Part shown: one piece after another, positions 61,320 to 64,000 of the stretch
How positions within the stretch are numbered: the first letter of the stretch is position 1
Layout of the letters: every line of letters begins with the position of its first letter
Origin: Apostichopus japonicus
Lineage: Eukaryota > Echinodermata > Holothuroidea > Aspidochirotida > Stichopodidae
DNA length: 64,000 nucleotides
Direction: 5' to 3'
Assembly: GCF_037975245.1 (NCBI RefSeq)
Contig: NC_092577.1
Span: 8,717,013-8,781,012, forward strand
Made by a program: the position numbers and the translations under genes
The notes under the pieces: model-generated
Database searches by the model: none
The model's input: the letters and a program-made list of their open reading frames with translations, nothing else
What the model was told of the DNA's origin: nothing

Positions 61320-61382
61320 ATCAATTTCTTTTCCAATTGTTGGTTTTATACCAAACCAACAACTTGAAAAGAAACTGATATT
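61317..61382. ncRNA. Pre-miRNA-like hairpin candidate
   Basis: The arms AATATCAATTTCTTTTCCAA and TTGAAAAGAAACTGATATT pair with one mismatch and a small bulge. The stem then continues through TTGTTGGTTT/AAACCAACAA to a loop of about 6 bases, giving a stem of close to 30 bp. Size and shape suit a small-RNA precursor. Expression and conservation are unknown, and a foldback transposon remnant is equally possible. Confidence 0.4.
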
Positions 61383-62650
61383 CACGCAATAACCTTTCAC
61401 GACCACCGCCAAGGGGTTATGAACCGGGGGCACTGGGGGAACGTGCCCCCTCCCACAACACTTTTTTTTCTAAAATAGCAAATACAATGTGCCCCTTTGA
61501 TGAAGAACTGCCTTTGGATATCTTAAGCCTTTGTAAATTTTAATATTTTATTTTAATTATTCACGTGCACCATAATAGTATTGATAGCATACTAACACAT
61601 CATATTTAAGTGATATGGCCGGTGTGCATCGGCTTAAAACAGAACGAGTGGTGGTTGTGGAATAAGAAAGTGCCCCTCTGATGTTGTGCCCCCACCCCTC
61701 ACTTTTTTAAGCTTCTTACCTCCTGCCCCCACCCTAGTATTTCTTACCCTGTCGAACTACTCCGCCTCCACATTGCCCCACTTCCTTTGAAACCAGGACT
61801 TTGTAAACGGGGTCATCATACCGTGCAGGTGCGTCGACAGTTAGGTCGGGTCTCCACGAAGACTAGGTCACCGGGCCCTATATTGGAAGTCTTCGTTTCC
61901 CTAAGGTATATTATAAATATCTGCAGAATACGTTTCTCTTTATACCACATTGCCTCGGGCCACTACATTGACCCCGTACCATGGGACTGTATCCCGCCGT
62001 CCCTCCCCATCCTCATCCCGCACTGGCCATGACGTCTACTCCTAGCTGGTGTAATATTGAGGTTTCCAAAAAGAACACCACATGCCTCCAGTAATGATCG
62101 TAAAATAAAATAAAGCCAAATCAGTTTCAGGTGATCCAATACAATGTCAAGCATTTTATAAATACGACGCAAAGCATTTAACATTGAAAAAGGAAATATT
62201 AGGAAAATTAACAATAATTTGCATGTCATATGTTGATGATTCTATATATAGATGTTGAAATAAACTTCAAACTATAGCCTGCGTGTCTTTTTTTTTTGGT
62301 GTATACAAATACGGATTGGTTGTGGTTCACGTGACTCACGGTTCTTGGAATACGCTGTCTGTACATCTTTTGCTTGAATTTTGAGTCCCCTGATATTTTG
62401 GGGACAGTCTTCCCCTCCCCCCCCCATCCCACTCCACCCGCCTATTTTCCATCTAAGAAGTAAGTTTACTTATTCTCGCGTTAATTATATATGAGTCTCA
62501 CAATCCTGCCTTACCCCAAAATAAAGGCAGTTTTTCTATACGTTTCTATACGAGAAGATACAATCTGTTATGATAAAACAAAACACTATATGCTTAATAG
62601 ACATCAGGTGCTTCAAAATGTGTCGGTATACCACAACCAAATACATATAT

Positions 62651-62652
<2 letters not shown>
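61383..62652. other. No supported gene
   Basis: Contains G/C-rich patches with CACTGGGGGAACGTGCCCCC near 61430 and GTGCCCCTCTGATGTTGTGC near 61671, perhaps ends of a decayed repeat. No coding-like frame. Confidence 0.4.
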
Positions 62653-62695
<43 letters not shown>

Positions 62696-62718
62696 ATGTA
62701 TATAACTATATGTATATG

Positions 62719-62795
<77 letters not shown>
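62653..62795. repeat. Compound TA-rich tract
   Basis: TA dinucleotides with TG/TT interruptions over about 140 bases. Confidence 0.9.
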
Positions 62796-63595
62796 TATAC
62801 CGAATGTGTTTTGTTGTATTATATTTCACAAAGTACTCTTGACTTCTGACCTTCAAGGAATGCATGCCTATGGCAATACGCCATGAAGGTCTTATCATGG
62901 ACTTAGTCGCACGCAATGATTGTGTGCTATGTTTACAATAACACCGGATTATGTTACTCTATATGCGAGCGACATTATTGTGACGTTAGATACCATGCTC
63001 AACTCTTCCTCCTGTCCATAATGTGGGCTGAGTTCACATAATGATGTAATAGTTTAGAAAAATCGTTATTAAGACTGATTTGAAGAAACATGTTGAAAAT
63101 CATATTCTTGAAAAGCAGTCAACAACCCACCGAAGTATCTTGCGATTCGGTCTTGGGGTTGAGACCAGCACATTGAAACAGTTCGCGGCAGTGGCGTAGC
63201 CAAGGGGGGGGGGGCTTGGGTGGGGGCGACAGCCCCCATGAAAGCTTGTCGCTCCCCCAGTCGCCCCCCCCCCCACTGGGATTTTGGGTGTCGAAAAAAA
63301 TTACATGTGCGAAAAATATATCATTGGTCTGAATGGTTTCGAATAACCATGATGACCACTCATGAACGACCCTTCGACCGCAGACCGGCAGTAGGCTATA
63401 GTTGCATAGTGACATAGCGCATAGGCCGGGTTTTCACTTCTGGGACGTACCCTGATGCTCTTAAAACCGCTAAAAAAACAAATTTTCAAGAAAGGAGACA
63501 ATACTATCGCTGAGAATCAGTATTTCACCCTAATAATGTTTCAGACGCAATCTTTGATCATGTCAGTTTGACATATATTTCGGTCATTCAGTATG
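62796..63595. other. No supported gene; possible hAT-type MITE terminus
   Basis: CAGTGGCGTAGCCAAGGGGG at 63188 looks like the terminal motif of widespread hAT-type MITEs. No matching second end was found nearby. G and C homopolymer runs follow. Confidence 0.35.
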
Positions 63596-63781
63596 TTACT
63601 TGGCTGAAAGCCCAGTCAATCTTTCCTTATTTTCTACGCGCAATTTGCAGATTTGTCGAAAAATGTCAATGCCGGTGTCAAACTCACAATTTTGTGGTAT
63701 GACTCCCAGGACGGCAAGTCGAGAAACTCGCATGCAGTCGCGGAGGATAGCTTCTTTCGCCTCTAGTATGTCCGGGGACAT
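63596..63781 (-). CDS. Hypothetical 61-codon frame, unrecognised
   Basis: Minus-strand ATG at 63781 to a TAA at 63596. The peptide has protein-like composition (LEAKEAILRDCMRVSRLAVL, then a KLRVENKERL segment) and is predicted mostly helical. A frame of 84 codons on the plus strand overlaps it completely. I see no splice sites that decide whether this is a gene, a last exon or a decayed element. No family recognised. Confidence 0.25.
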   Translation of the reverse strand: MSPDILEAKEAILRDCMRVSRLAVLGVIPQNCEFDTGIDIFRQICKLRVENKERLTGLSAK

Positions 63782-64000
63782 TTTGGGGCATCGTTCCTAT
63801 AGGCCTATATCTGAGGCCCTGGGGTCATTCCTTGACCGACTTGGTGCAATATAATGTGCCCATTTCGAAGTAAATGTATTCACAGATTGTTAGTTGCCAT
63901 GGGTTTGAACAAATGAGGGGTATTCTATCCTGAAACATAGGGCAAAATGGGGCTGGGGTTTCCAGTTCGCCGCATCATTTGTCAACTTGCCCTGGGTTCT

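Overview
The window looks like genomic DNA of a marine deuterostome invertebrate, most plausibly an echinoderm such as a sea cucumber. This is inference. It rests on spliced genes with long introns, a cluster of single-coding-exon divergent rhodopsin-like receptors of the kind expanded in echinoderms, SAMD3-like genes, a Penelope-like retroelement, snRNA- and tRNA-derived repeats, and many AT-rich simple repeats. No bacterial or organellar gene organisation is present.

Layout. 1-431 holds the 3' end of a plus-strand gene whose start lies outside the window. 2587-10422 is a five-exon plus-strand gene for a SAMD3-like protein; splice sites and phases close exactly to 537 residues. Its introns carry repeats containing nuclear-receptor-type half sites, and it is followed by two minisatellites (13.06-13.96 kb and 14.6-14.93 kb). 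16.2-18.1 kb contains short coding-like segments that I cannot assemble into a gene. 19872-26313 on the minus strand is a three-exon gene for a secreted protein with two Kazal domains, an acidic linker and two RGD motifs. Its second intron contains a U2-snRNA-headed repeat and a TCAG/AATC-rich degenerate repeat field. 29.05-30.21 kb is a polypyrimidine array of about 1.15 kb.

From 33 to 59 kb lie three plus-strand receptor genes with intronless coding regions (33377-34465, 41870-42970, 58081-59154). The first two are close paralogues and the third is more distant. All three lack canonical DRY and NPxxY motifs. A segment of about 210 bp, near 88-90% identical between its two copies, lies upstream of receptors 2 and 3. 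Between receptors 2 and 3 sits an inverted dimer of a truncated Penelope-like element (44195-45873). It is an almost perfect palindrome with arms of about 795 bp; each arm carries a GIY-YIG endonuclease segment and a hammerhead ribozyme, and the whole is flanked by a 15-bp direct repeat. Two MITE-like elements, a LINE 3' end, tRNA-derived SINE-like sequences and seven long TA tracts fill much of the rest. At 61.3 kb two adjacent strong hairpins resemble small-RNA precursors.

The receptors are inferred to be membrane sensors from a local lineage-specific expansion. The Kazal protein is probably extracellular, with protease-inhibitor-like and possibly integrin-binding features. Nothing in the sequence links it functionally to the receptors. 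Large parts of the window are intergenic or intronic, with no feature I can support.
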